Below, one piece after another: positions 13,943 to 21,423 of a stretch of 21,423 bases of DNA. This DNA is from an uncultured Lachnospiraceae bacterium (GTDB lineage: Bacteria > Bacillota > Clostridia > Lachnospirales > Lachnospiraceae). The DNA lies in NCBI GenBank assembly GCA_910586405.1, contig CAJUII010000021.1, forward strand, positions 1 to 21,423, given 5' to 3'. The position numbers were made by a program, and so were the translations under genes. A model generated the notes under the pieces. It saw nothing but the letters and a program-made list of their open reading frames with translations, did no database searches and was not told the DNA's origin. Position 1 is the stretch's first letter, and each line of letters opens with the position of its first letter.

Positions 13943-15124
13943 CTATCTCTTTGTGCCTGCACGATAGATGCGAATTGTCGGTCCTCCCTCTCCTTCCTCC
14001 ACGACTGCTGTCAAATCCGCCCCCTTGAGCCACGCCAGTTCTGCGCTGTCCGTTGTGACAACAGGCTTCCAATCCACTTCCCCACGCTGGTTTATGATGT
14101 GAACCCTGCACGGCGTTTGGCTCTGGTCGAGCCCCTCCAGCGTGTACTCTGCCCGTATGCTCACTTCCCCGTCTGCATTGTGCCGCCGCACATCACACCC
14201 GCCGGGCAGTACCGTTCCCTGAAAATACTTGGTCTCACACCACCCGGTAAAAAAGAGCTTCTCCACGCGCACATCGCCCTCCATCTGCGTCTCACAGCGC
14301 GTCAGAATAATGCGAATCGTCAGCACTTCTTCCCGCTCTGCCAAAAACTGCCGCACAGAATCGAATGCGCTCTGATATAGGCTTCCCTGCAATCCGTGTC
14401 CCATATTCCGCACAAGCTGTAGATGGCACTGCCCTGTTCTATAATTCTCCTTGGCACGAATCGCATACGAATAGTTGACGATATCATCTGCCAAACCCTG
14501 TATAATCAAAACCGGTCCTTCATACGCAGACAGTTCCAAATAGGCGTCCATCTTTACCGCCTCCTCATGAAATGCCCTGCCCAGCAGAGATTGTCCGCAG
14601 TCTAGTACTTCCGGCACATTGTCCACCGGATAGCTCGAACCGCCAAGCCCTCCACGCCTTGCATGATCAGGAATGCAGAGTGCCGGAAAAATCATCACCA
14701 GCTTTTTGACTTCCGCACCGCATCGCGCCGCCGCCAGTCCAGACACAAAACCTCCTTGGCTCTCCCCCAGCAAAATGAGGTTTTCCATATCCACATAGGC
14801 ATGCTGACTGGCAAATTTCTTCACAGCCAGCAAGTCCTCTACCTCTGTCAGGACAGACATCTTCGTGCTCTCGCCATCGCTTTTTACAGCTTTGTCCTCG
14901 GACAGACTCCCGCCGCCGCAAAAACTAAAGCAAAATGCCACATAGCCAATTTTCGCAAAATCCCTGCACCAGTTTTCCATATTCGTATAGCTGCAGAGAA
15001 AGCCGTGGCTCGCAATCACTGCCGGATAGCGCTTGCCTGCATCAAAAGATTCCGGGAAATACTGCATTCCGCGAATGGTCAGCCCGTCTCTGTCACAGGT
15101 GAATGATTTCTTTGTAATATTCAT
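13943..15124 (-). CDS. Alpha/beta hydrolase fused to a C-terminal DUF3237 domain
   Basis: A 393-residue cytoplasmic protein of two parts. Residues 1-265 are a serine alpha/beta hydrolase: ASHGFLCSY (oxyanion region, 38-46), the nucleophile elbow LGESQGG with Ser122, Asp213/214 in GLADDIVNY, and His243 in MGHG. The catalytic triad is complete and fits an esterase/peptidase-like enzyme. Residues of about 268-393 match DUF3237: YFQGTVLPGGCDV, then VSIRAEYTLEGLDQSQTPCR and VHIINQRGE, and the end GADLTAVVEEGEGGPTIRIY. DUF3237 is usually a stand-alone small beta-barrel protein. The start at 15124 is set by AAAGGGGGA; upstream in-frame sequence (27 codons) lacks a ribosome site. It is transcribed from its own promoter (15194-15223). 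The substrate is unknown. Confidence 0.82.
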   Translation of the reverse strand: MNITKKSFTCDRDGLTIRGMQYFPESFDAGKRYPAVIASHGFLCSYTNMENWCRDFAKIGYVAFCFSFCGGGSLSEDKAVKSDGESTKMSVLTEVEDLLAVKKFASQHAYVDMENLILLGESQGGFVSGLAAARCGAEVKKLVMIFPALCIPDHARRGGLGGSSYPVDNVPEVLDCGQSLLGRAFHEEAVKMDAYLELSAYEGPVLIIQGLADDIVNYSYAIRAKENYRTGQCHLQLVRNMGHGLQGSLYQSAFDSVRQFLAEREEVLTIRIILTRCETQMEGDVRVEKLFFTGWCETKYFQGTVLPGGCDVRRHNADGEVSIRAEYTLEGLDQSQTPCRVHIINQRGEVDWKPVVTTDSAELAWLKGADLTAVVEEGEGGPTIRIYRAGTKR

Positions 15125-15193
15125 AAAAATCCCCCTTTTTTCCAAAACTTTCGTATCAAAAATGCCTTTCAAAAATAAAGAATATCTATGATT

Positions 15194-15223
15194 AGTATAG
15201 CACAAGCTTCCTGTTCATTTCCA
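15194..15223 (-). promoter_or_regulatory. Promoter of the hydrolase-DUF3237 gene
   Basis: TGGAAA (15218-15223), an 18-nt spacer and TATACT (15194-15199) on the minus strand, about 70 nt before the start codon. Confidence 0.5.
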
Positions 15224-15315
15224 CGCCAAACTATAGTGAATTGCATATATAACTTGAAAATTCCCTTCTCTTGATCTTGGCTACAGCCAAAGGTTTGCAG
15301 GTCCATGCACAGTTT

Positions 15316-16371
15316 CTATTCCCGCTGTCCATGACCGCAATCAAATCCTGCCAGTTTATAAAAGGAATGAAATGCTTTTTTCACAAATTCTTCTGGTAAC
15401 TTTGCAGGACTACACCGCCAGCTCTCTGGAACATGATCAAATAACATAAGATAATGATAGCGATAAAAATATACGCCCCATGACGTTTTTTCTTCATTGT
15501 GGTATTCAGGCGCTTTATTAAAACCGTTAAAGCGAAATGCTGCCCCATAACCATGCTCCTCGTCCACCAAATGATAGGACAACACATAATAACCGTTATT
15601 GTCGTTTCCTTTCCTCAGATGCTGCCCCGCGGCGGATTTCATCAGGTGTTTCTGTGTCAATGTAATACCCTCAAAGATCGAAAAATCAGGCAGCTGTGTC
15701 CATTCTGAAACTTTTTCCGGCTTTGCCAGACCATTCTCCAATTTTTTCAATACCTCCAAGCAATACTTGCATAGGCGTTTGCTTTTGTGCTGTGTAGTCA
15801 GAAACGTGCGATCCTGATATTCTATAAAAAAATACATAAAATCAATCCACTCAAAATTCTTGTATATATCATAGCCGTTAGAAAACAGATCATAACCTTT
15901 CTTTTCCATCAAACGCAATGCCGTATCCATATCCTCCTGCACAGCCTCCGCTACCGCATCCGGGGATAACGTAAGTTCATCACATCGAAAACGATTCCAT
16001 AAATAAGCTGCCATGATATCCGCTGATGTCCAGCCAATCTTTCTTAAAATACGGACGCTTTGGGTATGGGGAATCCCCAGAAATCTCGCGCGCGTATTCA
16101 CAAAGCGAAGAACCGCTCCATATTTGCCTTCTGGTGTTGTAAGGAGCGGATAAACCATATCCCAGTGCCTCCTCACGCTGGCACTCACATCATACAGCGC
16201 ATCCCATGCGTGTAAGATGCTGTCGTTTGCGCATTGAAATCTGTTTTCCTGCAGTGCTTTTCTGCGTTCTTTATAGTAATGTTTTAACTGTGGCTCGATC
16301 TGGGCAAGGTTTTCCGCGACATCTTTTCCCTGTCTGATTGCCTTGCATATTTCTTCTGATTTCAGATACAT
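15316..16371 (-). CDS. Hypothetical protein, 351 residues
   Basis: I do not recognise this family. It is a soluble, mostly helical N-terminal half, with SEEICKAIRQGKDVAENLAQ near the start and SADIMAAYLWNRFRCDEL mid-protein. The more mixed C-terminal half is rich in aromatics and histidines (YYVLSYHLVDEEHGYGAAF, WGVYFYRYHYLMLFDHVPESW). There is no signal peptide, membrane helix, HTH or known catalytic motif. Codon usage looks like its neighbours and the frame is intact. The start at 16371 is taken for AAGGAGA 6 nt upstream; a TTG six codons earlier overlaps that site. It has its own promoter (16414-16442) and ends about 190 nt before the hydrolase gene, with only a small TTGG/CCAA hairpin between (about 15278-15292). 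It is a real gene by ribosome site, length and composition; function is unknown. Confidence 0.75.
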   Translation of the reverse strand: MYLKSEEICKAIRQGKDVAENLAQIEPQLKHYYKERRKALQENRFQCANDSILHAWDALYDVSASVRRHWDMVYPLLTTPEGKYGAVLRFVNTRARFLGIPHTQSVRILRKIGWTSADIMAAYLWNRFRCDELTLSPDAVAEAVQEDMDTALRLMEKKGYDLFSNGYDIYKNFEWIDFMYFFIEYQDRTFLTTQHKSKRLCKYCLEVLKKLENGLAKPEKVSEWTQLPDFSIFEGITLTQKHLMKSAAGQHLRKGNDNNGYYVLSYHLVDEEHGYGAAFRFNGFNKAPEYHNEEKTSWGVYFYRYHYLMLFDHVPESWRCSPAKLPEEFVKKAFHSFYKLAGFDCGHGQRE

Positions 16372-16413
16372 CTGTATTCTCCTTAACAAATTCTCAAATG
16401 ATTCAACACCCTC

Positions 16414-16442
16414 ATCATAGCATTATTTCTCCATGCGAACAA
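16414..16442 (-). promoter_or_regulatory. Promoter of the 351-residue protein gene
   Basis: TTGTTC (16437-16442), a 17-nt spacer and TATGAT (16414-16419) on the minus strand, 42 nt before the start codon. It is divergent from the CXXC mini-protein gene. Confidence 0.55.
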
Positions 16443-16516
16443 CACCTACACAAAATCAATTTTATATGCTAAAATAAGGTGAAAACAATTCAACAGATGC
16501 TTATAAGGAGTACAAG

Positions 16517-16678
16517 ATGACAATGCAGCGATTAAAATGCAAAAAAAGAACACTATTCCAAGGCGCGGCTCTGCTGCTGTCTGCGCTGATGCTTGCATAC
16601 GGCATCAGCCGCGGAGAACTGGAAACTGTCTGGAACAAGGCGGTCAATATCTGTCTGGAATGTATAGGATTAGGGTGA
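16517..16678 (+). CDS. CD1871A-type CXXC motif mini-protein
   Basis: A 53-residue protein with a basic start (MTMQRLKCKKRTLFQG), one membrane helix (about 17-30) and the C-terminal signature GISRGE...NKAVNICLECIGLG with a CxxC (Cys46, Cys49). This matches the small CD1871A family of Clostridia, which sits next to a membrane 4Fe-4S protein, exactly as here. ATAAGGAG lies 6 nt before the ATG. The stop is 5 nt before the polyferredoxin ATG and its last codons supply that gene's ribosome site, so the two are translationally linked. The CxxC probably faces the membrane surface and takes part in thiol or cluster chemistry with its partner; that role is inference. Confidence 0.82.
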   Translation: MTMQRLKCKKRTLFQGAALLLSALMLAYGISRGELETVWNKAVNICLECIGLG

Positions 16679-16683
16679 TAGAC

Positions 16684-17550
16684 ATGAAAAATGCAGTAAA
16701 ACGTAAATTGATACAAATTGCCGCCTTTGGCTTTACCAACTCCCACATTGGCAATTTTGCGGGCGGAAAACTTTATACAGGTAAATGGAAGCAGTTCTGC
16801 AATCCCGGTCTGAACTGCTATTCCTGTCCAGCCGCCACGCTCGCATGTCCCATTGGCGCCATGCAGGCAGTCGCCGGTTCCATACAGTATAATTTTAGCT
16901 TTTATGTCGTCGGCTTTCTGCTTGCAGTCGGTGTGCTGTTTGGCAGACTGATCTGCGGCTGGATTTGTCCGTTTGGTCTGGTGCAGGAACTATTCTATAA
17001 AATCCCGTCCCGCAAATTCAGATTGCCCAAATGGTTTACCTATATCAAATACGGGATTCTTGTCGTGTTTGTGCTCGTGCTGCCCATTGCCGCCACAAAT
17101 TACATGGGCATGGGAAAGCCAGCCTTCTGTCAATACATCTGTCCGTCCGGCACACTGTTTGGCGGCATTGCGATGACTGCCGCGCACCCTGAGCTTCGCG
17201 CGACGACAGGTCTCTTATTTGCGTTAAAAATGGGCATCCTGCTTGTGACCATCGCCGCGTGCGTTTTTATCTTCCGCTTTTTCTGTAAGACGCTCTGCCC
17301 GCTGGGCGCCATCTATGGGCTGCTCAACAAAATCAGCGTCTATCATCTGGAAGTGGACAAAAACGCCTGTATCCAATGCGGTCAGTGCGCCCACACCTGC
17401 AAAATGGACGTTGACCCCGTCGCCGCCCCAAACTCCGCCGAGTGCATTCGCTGCGGCGCCTGCGCAGCAGCCTGCCCGAAGCGGGCGATACGGCTTGGGT
17501 TTACTTTAGCAAAATCAACACCACAGCACACAGAACCCCCAGCACCGTAG
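16684..17550 (+). CDS. Membrane-bound 4Fe-4S polyferredoxin (NapH/NosR-like)
   Basis: A 288-residue membrane electron-transfer protein. An N-terminal cysteine block CNPGLNCYSCP (39-49) plus CPIGA (55-59) is followed by helices carrying CGWICPFGLVQ (91-101), CQYICPSGTLFG (149-160) and CKTLCPLGAIYG (201-212), the CPxG motifs of the NapH/NosR/CcoG group. Two ferredoxin clusters follow: CIQCGQCAHTC (229-239) and CIRCGACAAACP (254-265). It likely moves electrons across or along the membrane to a thiol or redox partner, fitting the CXXC mini-protein encoded 5 nt upstream. The start at 16684 is chosen for AGGGTGAT; the frame is open further upstream inside the mini-protein gene. The last ~17 residues are not cluster-related and overlap the convergent permease gene by 50 nt, hinting that the original stop was lost. 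Confidence 0.88.
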   Translation: MKNAVKRKLIQIAAFGFTNSHIGNFAGGKLYTGKWKQFCNPGLNCYSCPAATLACPIGAMQAVAGSIQYNFSFYVVGFLLAVGVLFGRLICGWICPFGLVQELFYKIPSRKFRLPKWFTYIKYGILVVFVLVLPIAATNYMGMGKPAFCQYICPSGTLFGGIAMTAAHPELRATTGLLFALKMGILLVTIAACVFIFRFFCKTLCPLGAIYGLLNKISVYHLEVDKNACIQCGQCAHTCKMDVDPVAAPNSAECIRCGACAAACPKRAIRLGFTLAKSTPQHTEPPAP

Positions 17551-19603
17551 GCAGCACACACGTCAGCAATGATACTGCTACCCTGTTTTGTCTGTAAAAA
17601 TGCTGCGCCCTGATATCCGCAAGCACCTGCACAATTCCCTGCAAGGCGCAAAGGATTACTGCGGCGGCAGCAACACCATAAACAGGGTAGATGATATGAT
17701 CGTCCGTGACAATTTCATCTGTATCTCCCATTCGTCTGATCTCAAAACGAAATGTGGTACCAGCCGACAGTTCCCCGTAAAAGTATTCGGCTGCGCGTTC
17801 GCGCAGGCGTTCATCACTAATTTTCATTTCTTTGATCACACGGTTCTGTATCAAATACTCCTCAAACCATATCCGTGATACCTGTCTAAAGACTCGCTCG
17901 AACAAAATCTCGTTGACGATCGGGGCTGCCACCGCGTCCGCATCCTGATATACGAGGATTTCCCGTCTGGCACGCTGGGCAGTCAAATCTGCGGCTAGGG
18001 TCTGCGGCAGTACATACCCGCACGCCACATCCCCTCTCTGAACTGCGCGCTGAACTGCCGCATCACTCTCATACGGCACAAACCGAACAAGTCCGTCATA
18101 TGATGCAAGCAATTCCTGAAATTCGCCCGATTCGTCACAGACTGCTGCTTGGAGCTGTATCTCTGATTTTTGTTCAATCCGCAGAATCAATGCTGACAAC
18201 ACCGCGACGGCACCTAAGCTGAGCCAAATGCTTTTCCTGTGCAGAAGCCGACGAAAAACCACCATGCCAAGCGTGGGAACATGAACTTTGGCAGACGACG
18301 ACGCCATCCCCGCTGCCGTTTTGTCACGCGCGCCAATGCGCATAGACAGCACTGTGATGAGAAAGAACACCGTTCCCCAAATCCACAAGCCACAAGCTAT
18401 CTGATAAAATGCACGCGGCTGCCCCGTAAACAGGATGGAAAACCCTTCTTTGATCAGTGCTGCCGGCAGCAAACTGCCAAATGCCGCCACCGCCTCCGGC
18501 AGCAGCACTGACGGAATCAGACAGCCTGAAAGATATGCCTGCAAGATTGCCAGCACACCGATGACGACCAGCGCCGACTCCCGTTTCTCTATCAGCTGAT
18601 AGATCATCATATGATATACTGTCACAAAGACTAAAATATAAAGCAGTATTATCACACCTTGTACTGTCATGCTCAACGCCAGCGCCTCCTGCACCTGCGG
18701 AATGACATACGCCACAAACGGCAGCAACAGGACTACAGCCATCAACAATGTACCCGCATGGCATCTGGCGCCTAGCTGCTGCATATACCCCACGCCGATT
18801 CGTTTGGCTGCCATCGTCTGTTGCAGGCTGCTGCGCTTGCAAAACGCGCCCAGAAAGAGTCCCGCAAGCAGCATATAGATAGTCAAAAAGGCACTTCCAT
18901 AATAGACAACTACGGTATCATTCCCTGTCAGCGAGAGCGTCTTCGTCTGAAATAATTTCTCCCTTCCTGCGACTGTCCTTAGATTAAACTCATTGATATC
19001 ATCATACATTGCCTGCAAAAGGCTTTCCGTCCCCTCCTGTGACACAAACTCCCGCAAAACACTGTCCACGGCATAGATTTCAGCCTGCGCAGTGCCAAGC
19101 ATTCCTATCCCTGCCGAGGCAAGCTCCTCAAAAAGCAGACTCCCCACCGCTCCCAATCCGCCAGTTCTCCTGCCATTTTCCGGCAAATACATTGTCGCCG
19201 GTGTATTGCGCCCTGAGAGGATTTCATTCACAATATCGTCTGGAATGACAATCCATGCAGCGAGTTCTCCATTTTCCAGCAGGCGCTTCCCCTCTGATTC
19301 ACTGACTGACTCCAGACTGCATATGCTTTTTATAGATTCCATTTGCTGTACATAGGAAACAGCCATATTGGTTATCTGGTCGGACTGCGCTGTGTAGCCA
19401 ACCCTGATCTTTGCGCCGCTGCCCCCCTGTCTTTGGAGAACAGCCACACAAAAAGCAATCATACCCACCACAGCCAGACACAAAGCCGCCAGTATGACTG
19501 CCTTTCTTAAAATCAAGGGCAGCAGAACTGCCGCCCTCTTGTATTCCATTTGTACCCAAATTTGATTTTGATTTTTTTCCATCTTCCTAAAACAGTGCTC
19601 CAT
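17501..19603 (-). CDS. ABC-2 type transporter permease, internally duplicated
   Basis: A 700-residue polytopic membrane protein. Half one has TM1 (33-55), an extracytoplasmic domain (about 60-228) and about six helices (232-420). Half two has a helix (459-474), a second extracytoplasmic domain (about 480-618), and only two or three helices (about 625-699). The outer domains are alike (NGELAAWIVIPDDIVNEIL against RGDVACGYVLPQTLAADL), as expected of a fused pair of ABC-2/YhgE-like permeases. Half two lacks about three of the helices found in half one and ends where the convergent polyferredoxin gene overlaps, so it may be C-terminally shortened. The start at 19603 has AGGA 9 nt upstream and overlaps the preceding stop by 17 nt. 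No ATPase gene is visible in the window; it may lie upstream beyond the edge. Substrate unknown. Confidence 0.78.
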   Translation of the reverse strand: MEHCFRKMEKNQNQIWVQMEYKRAAVLLPLILRKAVILAALCLAVVGMIAFCVAVLQRQGGSGAKIRVGYTAQSDQITNMAVSYVQQMESIKSICSLESVSESEGKRLLENGELAAWIVIPDDIVNEILSGRNTPATMYLPENGRRTGGLGAVGSLLFEELASAGIGMLGTAQAEIYAVDSVLREFVSQEGTESLLQAMYDDINEFNLRTVAGREKLFQTKTLSLTGNDTVVVYYGSAFLTIYMLLAGLFLGAFCKRSSLQQTMAAKRIGVGYMQQLGARCHAGTLLMAVVLLLPFVAYVIPQVQEALALSMTVQGVIILLYILVFVTVYHMMIYQLIEKRESALVVIGVLAILQAYLSGCLIPSVLLPEAVAAFGSLLPAALIKEGFSILFTGQPRAFYQIACGLWIWGTVFFLITVLSMRIGARDKTAAGMASSSAKVHVPTLGMVVFRRLLHRKSIWLSLGAVAVLSALILRIEQKSEIQLQAAVCDESGEFQELLASYDGLVRFVPYESDAAVQRAVQRGDVACGYVLPQTLAADLTAQRARREILVYQDADAVAAPIVNEILFERVFRQVSRIWFEEYLIQNRVIKEMKISDERLRERAAEYFYGELSAGTTFRFEIRRMGDTDEIVTDDHIIYPVYGVAAAAVILCALQGIVQVLADIRAQHFYRQNRVAVSLLTCVLPTVLGVLCAVVLILLK

Positions 19604-21423
19604 AGAACAATTCCTGAATGTCTGACGAAGTCATTTCAAGAATATTTTCGGCATCCTTGGGCACTTCAATCCTATTTTCCACGGGTTCCATCATGATAGA
19701 TCCTGTCATCAACAGCATATCTTCCTGGTCGAAACTGATTGCTGCATGATCTATTTGAAATGTATAGCCTTCACCCTTTACAATGTCCATAAACGAACCA
19801 TCCGCGCGAAGCCCAATACTGTCCTCCTCTGTTTCCAACGCCATCTGCATATCGAAGGTTTTATCCTCATATCCCCACGCATTCGTATAGCAGAAAGTGA
19901 TCTCCTCGTCACTGTTGTCCCCCTGAAGTCTAAAGGTCAAATCTTCATTGTAGCACTCCTCTGTGACGGATGCGCTCCTTGATATGCCCAGGCACAAAAT
20001 CTCATCATCGGCCTGCATGTAAACACCACCCTCTATGGAATCCAGTGCGCGTTCACTGCCTGAGAAATCAATATCGACTGCCAGAGATTCCACTTGAGAA
20101 TACTCCCCTGAGACAGCTATATCCTCCGGTGTAGAGAGATTGACAATACGTCCCCTTTGATCAAGATAAAAGTCCAGTATGATATCCTGCTCAAAGCGTA
20201 TATCGAACATGCATTCAACAGCCATGTCCATCTTCTCGCCATAGCTGATGCCATAGATACTCTGATAACCTTTCTTCGACTCCTCATAAAAATCACTCGC
20301 AAGAATGGCATCTCGTATCCCCTCCGCCGCCTCATTGTATGCATCCTTATCCACGGTGAGACGCACGCCGCCATACGCTGTATCAGCGCCATCGAACGCA
20401 AACGTTTTCTTTTCCTTGATCTTGTCAAAGGTCATGGTATTTGCAACAGCGCTAAAATGCTGATGCACAATCTTATACAGTTCGCTGTCTACCCCTACAT
20501 CCTTGATGTTTGCTGCCGTATTGGGACTCTCAAACAAAGTGACCGCATATTCCTCCGGCAATTCTTCACCAAGCAGCTCAGACCATGCTGAGTTGTTAAA
20601 ATCCTTTCCCAAGTTGGTCAGATCAAGACTGTAAACCTTATCTTTCAACATAAGGGGCACCGTAATATACAGTGTATTGTCCGCAGCAACGATATTTCCA
20701 ATATTCATATCAAAGCCATATGTGCCGGCACGAACCTGATACTCCCCCATCTTTTCCTTATAATCCGTTACAGAATCAATCTCCAGATCCAGGTTGCTAA
20801 AACTTCCCTCTGCATTTGGGTCTGTGAAAGACACATCAATATTTGTATGTATTGGCCGTTCTTCCTTGATCTTGTGGATCGAAGTCAGCCCGATATCCTC
20901 CGCGATGGAGCTTTGATATGCAGCCATCTCCTTTGCCATGTTCGCAACCCCTTTTGCCAGTTGAGCCTTTGCGCCGCCTCCCAGGAGAATCTTTGATAAC
21001 ATCACACTGACCACAATGACAATAAGCACTGCCGCCACACACAAGATGCCAGCTACCAGACCATTTCTGCGTTTTTGCGGTTTTAGTGCAGGTGCACCCT
21101 GAATCGGCGGCGGCGTCTGTACTGGCCCGAATCCCATCGGAGCATAGTTCATCGTCTGGCTGGCGCCCTGCTGATCATACGCGCCCTGTGGTGTCTGCTG
21201 TATCGGCCAGACGGGATTCGTCGGCGCTGACTGCTTTGCTGTCCCCATATCCCCTGCCGCATTGGATGCCTCTGTCAGCTGCACTGGCTGAACCGGCACT
21301 TCCGCGGACTCAGGGGCCTCTGTCAGCTGCACTGGCTGAACCGGCACTTCCGCGGACTCAGGGGCCTTTGTCAGCTGCACTGGCTGAACCGGCACTTCCG
21401 CGGACTCAGGGGCCTTTGTCAGC
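19587..21423 (-). CDS. Membrane-anchored surface protein with cytoplasmic tandem-repeat N-region (5' end outside window)
   Basis: At least 612 codons, running off the right edge. Visible order: 16-residue repeats (LTKAPESAEVPVQPVQ), a Gln/Pro-rich stretch (QQTPQGAYDQQGASQTM), a basic stop-transfer sequence KPQKRRNG, one membrane helix (about 19 residues ending SVMLSKILLGG), then about 470 residues of mainly beta extracytoplasmic sequence without cysteine clusters or catalytic motifs. The layout suggests an N-in, C-out protein with a disordered cytoplasmic tail. I do not recognise a named family with confidence. The permease gene starts within its last codons (17-nt overlap), so the two probably form one unit, possibly as an accessory or substrate-capturing subunit of that transporter; this is inference. 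No start can be assigned in the window. Confidence 0.72.
   Translation of the reverse strand, partial: LTKAPESAEVPVQPVQLTKAPESAEVPVQPVQLTEAPESAEVPVQPVQLTEASNAAGDMGTAKQSAPTNPVWPIQQTPQGAYDQQGASQTMNYAPMGFGPVQTPPPIQGAPALKPQKRRNGLVAGILCVAAVLIVIVVSVMLSKILLGGGAKAQLAKGVANMAKEMAAYQSSIAEDIGLTSIHKIKEERPIHTNIDVSFTDPNAEGSFSNLDLEIDSVTDYKEKMGEYQVRAGTYGFDMNIGNIVAADNTLYITVPLMLKDKVYSLDLTNLGKDFNNSAWSELLGEELPEEYAVTLFESPNTAANIKDVGVDSELYKIVHQHFSAVANTMTFDKIKEKKTFAFDGADTAYGGVRLTVDKDAYNEAAEGIRDAILASDFYEESKKGYQSIYGISYGEKMDMAVECMFDIRFEQDIILDFYLDQRGRIVNLSTPEDIAVSGEYSQVESLAVDIDFSGSERALDSIEGGVYMQADDEILCLGISRSASVTEECYNEDLTFRLQGDNSDEEITFCYTNAWGYEDKTFDMQMALETEEDSIGLRADGSFMDIVKGEGYTFQIDHAAISFDQEDMLLMTGSIMMEPVENRIEVPKDAENILEMTSSDIQELFYGALF
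21279..21423 (-). repeat. 48-bp coding tandem repeat, three copies visible and continuing past the edge
   Basis: Units at 21279-21326, 21327-21374 and 21375-21422, nearly identical at base level. The visible difference is the Glu or Lys codon after LT. Each encodes 16 residues, LT(K/E)APESAEVPVQPVQ; a fourth degenerate copy begins LTEAS at 21278. Near identity, including third codon positions, indicates recent expansion. Confidence 0.9.

Noticed and set aside
14663..15106. Plus-strand open frame of 147 codons opposite the hydrolase gene
   Set aside because: Antisense shadow of a gene with a complete catalytic triad; no promoter or ribosome site.
21279..21423. CRISPR array
   Set aside because: The repeats are direct, contiguous, without spacers, and in frame within a coding sequence.

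Overview
The window looks like chromosome of a low-to-mid GC Gram-positive Clostridia, most likely a motile gut Lachnospiraceae-type bacterium. The evidence is the strong AGGAGG-like ribosome binding sites, a BlaI/M56 regulator pair, a CD1871A-type CXXC mini-protein beside a polyferredoxin, two chemoreceptors, and a GH13 oligo-1,6-glucosidase. No rRNA, tRNA, CRISPR array, insertion sequence or phage module was seen.

Left edge (1-1140, minus strand, visibly AT-richer than the rest): the scar of a lantibiotic/peptide-sensing locus. A response regulator receiver (819-1103) is cut off and runs directly into the tail of an ABC-2 permease (337-831). The start of a sensor histidine kinase (1-300) follows. 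The missing regulator C-terminus, expected ATPase and permease N-terminus point to an internal deletion.

1339-6686 (minus strand): an apparent five-gene operon. It starts from a consensus promoter carrying two BlaI-type dyads and ends at a strong U-tract terminator. Its order is BlaI-like repressor, M56 (BlaR1-like) sensor protease with a large extracytoplasmic domain, rhomboid protease, metallophosphoesterase, GNAT acetyltransferase, and then a small gene fragment.

6760-7709: a Nudix hydrolase (+) and a DUF1905 protein (-) converge on a 21-bp inverted repeat that contains both stop codons, so both proteins end in the same five residues.

7900-13520: two methyl-accepting chemotaxis proteins (+) flank a convergent/divergent alpha-1,6-glucosidase (-), suggesting sugar uptake and sensing traits without proving a link.

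13493-16442 (minus strand): a P-loop NTPase pseudogene with a frameshift in an A-run and an internal deletion; an alpha/beta hydrolase fused to a DUF3237 domain; and a 351-residue orphan protein.

16517-21423: a CD1871A-type CXXC mini-protein with a membrane polyferredoxin (+) converges with, and overlaps by 50 nt, a minus-strand pair. That pair is a membrane-anchored surface protein with 48-bp tandem repeats (running off the right edge) and a fused double ABC-2-type permease whose second half looks shortened.

A repeated theme is decay by small deletions (819-831, about 1541-1575, 13493-13920, possibly 17501-17550). Another is hairpins that overlap the 3' ends of convergent genes. Many gene starts were moved inward because an AGGAGG-like site sits in front of a later ATG.
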